From Tetrahymena elliotti 4EA (taxonomy: Eukaryota > Ciliophora > Oligohymenophorea > Hymenostomatida > Tetrahymenidae), in the NCBI GenBank assembly GCA_000231825.2, contig JH720313.1, positions 1,052,834 to 1,116,833 of the forward strand: a DNA stretch of 64,000 nucleotides, written 5' to 3'. Both the position numbers and the translations under genes were made by a program. Each line of letters starts with the position of its first letter. Position 1 is the first letter of the stretch. A model generated the notes under the pieces. It saw only the letters and a program-made list of their open reading frames with translations. It did not search any database and was not told the origin of the DNA. Below, one piece after another: positions 60,857 to 64,000 of the stretch.

Positions 60857-62239
60857 ATCAATGAAAACATGCTAAATAGCATAAATTAAATTACAAAAAT
60901 AATTCTATTTATATATGATACTTTAAAAAATACTACTCCTCATTATTATATATTATACTTGATTGTATGATTTTATTATAATATTTTTACTTTACAAACC
61001 CTTCTACTCATCTTACATTTCATACTTAATTAAAATTTACTAATTAATTAATCTGATAAAAATATAGTTTTCATTCAAATCAATTTTTAAACTGTACTAA
61101 AAATATAACAAAATTTATTCTATTTTTTCTAAAAAAAGACATTATAAAAAATAATCAAAAGATTTTTTACAAATTTCTTTTTTTGTTTAATTCATCATAT
61201 ACAATTTTTGAAAAAAGATACAGTATAATTAAAAAAATTTGTTTTATTTATTGAAATGACTTCTAACCTTAAAGTAACTCTTTTATTAAAATTCAGATTT
61301 GAAATATTTAATTTTATTTTAATTTTTAAAATATCCTAAATATTATTATGAAAATGCTTTATAATTTAAAATTTAAACTAAAAATTCGATCAATTTTGAA
61401 ATAAAATTTTTTCATAAATAAACTGACAGTTTAAATATTTTTTTTTATATTTTATTGATCTAAAGTTATTTAATAATCAAATAAAAATTTACTGATCAAG
61501 TAAGTTAAATTAAATTTTAAAGTATAAATAATAAGCAAAAATTCAACAATAAAAATAATCAGTTGTTTTATTTGTGTACTTTTTCCTTCAAAATCTTTTA
61601 GTATTAAAAAAATTGTTCCTTTTAAATTTTTAACTAAACTAAAAATATTCTAAATTCACGCTTATTGCACATCATTTATTTAATTGAATATCATTGATGT
61701 TGAATTTTTTAAATATTTATTTAATGAAAAATTAACTTAATTCTAATAAAATATCAAATTTTGTTTAATTTTTGGAGTGCTGGTAAGAGTGTTTTATTCT
61801 TTAAGGGTTATAGGATAAGAATTCATTTTTTTACTGAACTTTTTTGATAATTTTAAAAACGAGAATATTTTTATATCTCAAGTAATTTTGAATGCAAGTC
61901 ATAAAGATAATTAAAAAAATGTATAAGGTAAAGATTAATGTTTAAACTGAATATATCAAGATATTTCTTTTTACTGAGCATTTCAAATGATAAAAAAGTT
62001 ATGCAATTTTCATGATAAATAATAAATAGATTAAGATTGAAATCATTAGTAATAATAAAGGTTTTTGTATGAGTTATTAATAAATCAAACAAATATAAAA
62101 GTTTATATACATAAATCTTACCCTCAATTAAAATCTATAATTAATTTAGCTGAAGCTAATCATAGCCATCTTAAACAATAATTTAAGGAAATAATCAAAC
62201 AATAAACTTAATTAAATCAGTAAGATATGTCAGATAAAG
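60857..62239. other. Intergenic gap
   Basis: About 1.38 kb of A/T-rich sequence between the small Ser-rich gene and the final coiled-coil gene, both on +. No exon, RNA gene or clear repeat recognised. Confidence 0.55.
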
Positions 62240-64000
62240 ATGGAATTTGTAAAACATTTTTCTTTGAGCTCATTTATTCAATTATAAATGAGCATTATTT
62301 TTGAAATAAACAATATTTATAATTATCATTATTATCTAATAAAAGCACGATTACCTGCAAATTTATAGGTGAATACAAACCCACTATTTTCATTCGATTT
62401 AAACTTCGATAGCTTGAAGTTTTTTTTAGACAAGATTAGTAATACAATTAATCAACATGCTGAACTAATCAATGCTTTGCAACTTGAAATTTAGACTAGA
62501 GAGACTAGAAAGGTGTTACCAGAATAGTTGAGCATTATAAGTGAAGGAGGAAAAATAATGGATAATACTTTAGCCAATATAATAAAGAACTAAATAGCAA
62601 AAAGTGTAAGGCCTGAAAACTCTGGAGATAATTTAGCAAACTAAACAAATAAAATATTTAATAAATTAACTGGATTAGGATACGCTGTAGCTTACAACTA
62701 TAATTCAAATTTAGAATTTCCAGCTAGATTCTAGTAGATAGAAAAAGAAATGTAAAAAAAAGCAGTAAAAGAAGAGGTAAAGGAGAAACATAAAAAACTG
62801 AAAGTAAAGGTTAATACAGAAATTGAGGAAATAAAGAAGTATTTTGAAAAAAAAGTAGTTGATTTAGACTCCAAATATGCCTCAAAAATAAATGAATTCG
62901 AAGATAAAGTTTAAGCTATTGAAAAGAAAACTCTTTGGAAGATTTAAGATTGCGAAGAAATGATGAAGAAAAGGATTACAGAAGATTATGTTGATGATTC
63001 AATTAAAGCTCTTGAAGATAAAATTAGAAGAGAGGTGAGTATATTTAAATAATACTTTTTAACAAATCTTTTGAATGGAGCTTATTATTAAGTTCTTGAT
63101 AGTTTTTAAACTGTGATTTGATAGATTTAAATGTTCAATTTTGATGTGTTATGTAACTTAATTTATTTTTGAATTATTAAAAATTAGGTTATTACATTAG
63201 CTTAAAGCGATACTGAAAAGATTGAGAGATTATCAGCTGAAATTATATCTAAAATGAAAATCATGGAAGACAGTCAAGCAGAAAAGCTAAAATAAGTTAA
63301 AAAGCAAATTAAAGATTTAGAGGAATTGTAATTTTTATTGGTTATTATGAGAATCTTATAGTAATATTTAAATTAATTAGAGTTAATAGTACATGCACTA
63401 AGTAGTTTGTCTTTGAAGATTACAAAAAGATTGTAAATGCTGCTCTCTAAGAGCTTTAAAAGAAATAAAAAGAATTGGAAAAATCTCAAGATTTAATGCC
63501 AATAGTTGAAAGATAAAATATTAGAATAAAAGCAATTGATGATAGACTTGAAGATTTGTAATAAAATTTGGTAATAACTTTACATTATTATAAAAGCTAA
63601 TATTAATTTAAACAAAATAGTCATAAAGAATTCAAGATATGACAAATTAATTACTTAACAACCCTGCTTCTAATAGGAAAGGAGGTGAAGTATAGATTCT
63701 TACTAACAATGTAGATCCTCATAAACTTTGCCAAATAGAAGGTGATCTAAATAGAGCATTAGAAGACTTAAAAAAGTAATAAGTAGACATAGATGATATC
63801 AAGAAAGTATAATTAGTTAAATTAATTATTAAAAATAAACTAATTTTTTATTGAAAAGAATGTGTTAATAAAATTATAAAATATTGACTTAAGTGTTTAT
63901 GAAGCAGGGATGCATAATAACGTAAGACCAATTTCAAATTAAAACACTGGTTCAGGTATTTTTTTCTTTAAATTAAAAAAATGAAAATTAAATCCAGGAT
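62240..64000 (+). CDS. Long coiled-coil protein (3' truncated by window edge)
   Basis: Exons 62240-62248 (tentative, MEF), 62369-63034, 63188-63327, 63390-63570, 63621-63806 and 63859-63955, joined by introns that all keep phase; a donor at 63956 shows the gene continues past the window. About 426 residues are visible. A short N-terminal part (NPLFSFDLNFDSLKFFLDKI) is followed by extended charged coiled coil (VKEEVKEKHKKLKVKVNTEI; KIERLSAEIISKMKIMED; NAALQELQKKQKELEKSQDL). Later comes a less regular segment (GEVQILTNNVDPHKLCQIEG). No enzyme domain was found. Such proteins in ciliates are often cytoskeletal, basal-body or axonemal, but nothing here proves that. The start is uncertain because the 120-bp first intron is a multiple of three and free of TGA, so read-through is also possible. 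Confidence 0.75.

Noticed and set aside
1..64000. Bacterial or organellar origin, CRISPR, insertion sequences, operons
   Set aside because: Spliceosomal introns, the ciliate code, TOG, Rb and iGluR-like proteins and the absence of direct-repeat arrays, transposases or Shine-Dalgarno spacing rule these out.

Overview
The window looks like macronuclear DNA of a ciliate, most likely Tetrahymena or a close oligohymenophorean. It is extremely AT-rich. Real genes stay open only if TAA and TAG are read as glutamine and TGA is the sole stop. Proteins are rich in Q and N, and introns are short (mostly 45-150 bp), AT-rich, GT...AG. With the standard code every gene shatters into small ORFs. I built the models by joining reading frames across GT/AG introns and checking that exon lengths sum to a multiple of three. 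No rRNA, tRNA, transposon, CRISPR array or telomeric repeat was recognised.

Layout. 0-16 kb: three paralogous K+ channels with cyclic-nucleotide-binding domains, all on + (the first cut by the window edge), with a coiled-coil gene on - between the second and third. 16-18 kb: ferrochelatase (-). 18-28 kb: a gene-poor gap, then a 2,484-residue XMAP215/ch-TOG microtubule polymerase in 14 exons (+). 28-36 kb: a leishmanolysin-type metallopeptidase fused to Cys-rich repeats and a multi-span membrane domain (-), a small unknown gene (+) and an intronless multi-span membrane protein (-). 37-41 kb: a retinoblastoma-family pocket protein (+). 41-46 kb: an LRR plus coiled-coil protein (-) and a small secreted Cys-rich, stanniocalcin-like protein (-). 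47-50 kb: a membrane-anchored truncated haemoglobin (+) and a degenerate ~300-bp repeat. 50-54 kb: an ionotropic glutamate receptor-like channel (-) head to head with a PAP2-family phosphatase-like membrane protein (+). 55-64 kb: a Q/N-rich protein, an 82-residue Ser-rich protein and a coiled-coil protein running off the right edge (all +).

The genes do not form an operon-like pathway. The one coherent group is the channel cluster, which shares intron positions, a putative Zn-binding Cys/His module after the cyclic-nucleotide domain, and a conserved C-terminal motif. Points most worth following up are that Cys/His module and C-terminal motif, the iGluR-like channel, the DERPIGG repeats in the TOG protein, the in-frame TGA followed by coding-like sequence in the pocket-protein gene, and the tail-less membrane-anchored globin.
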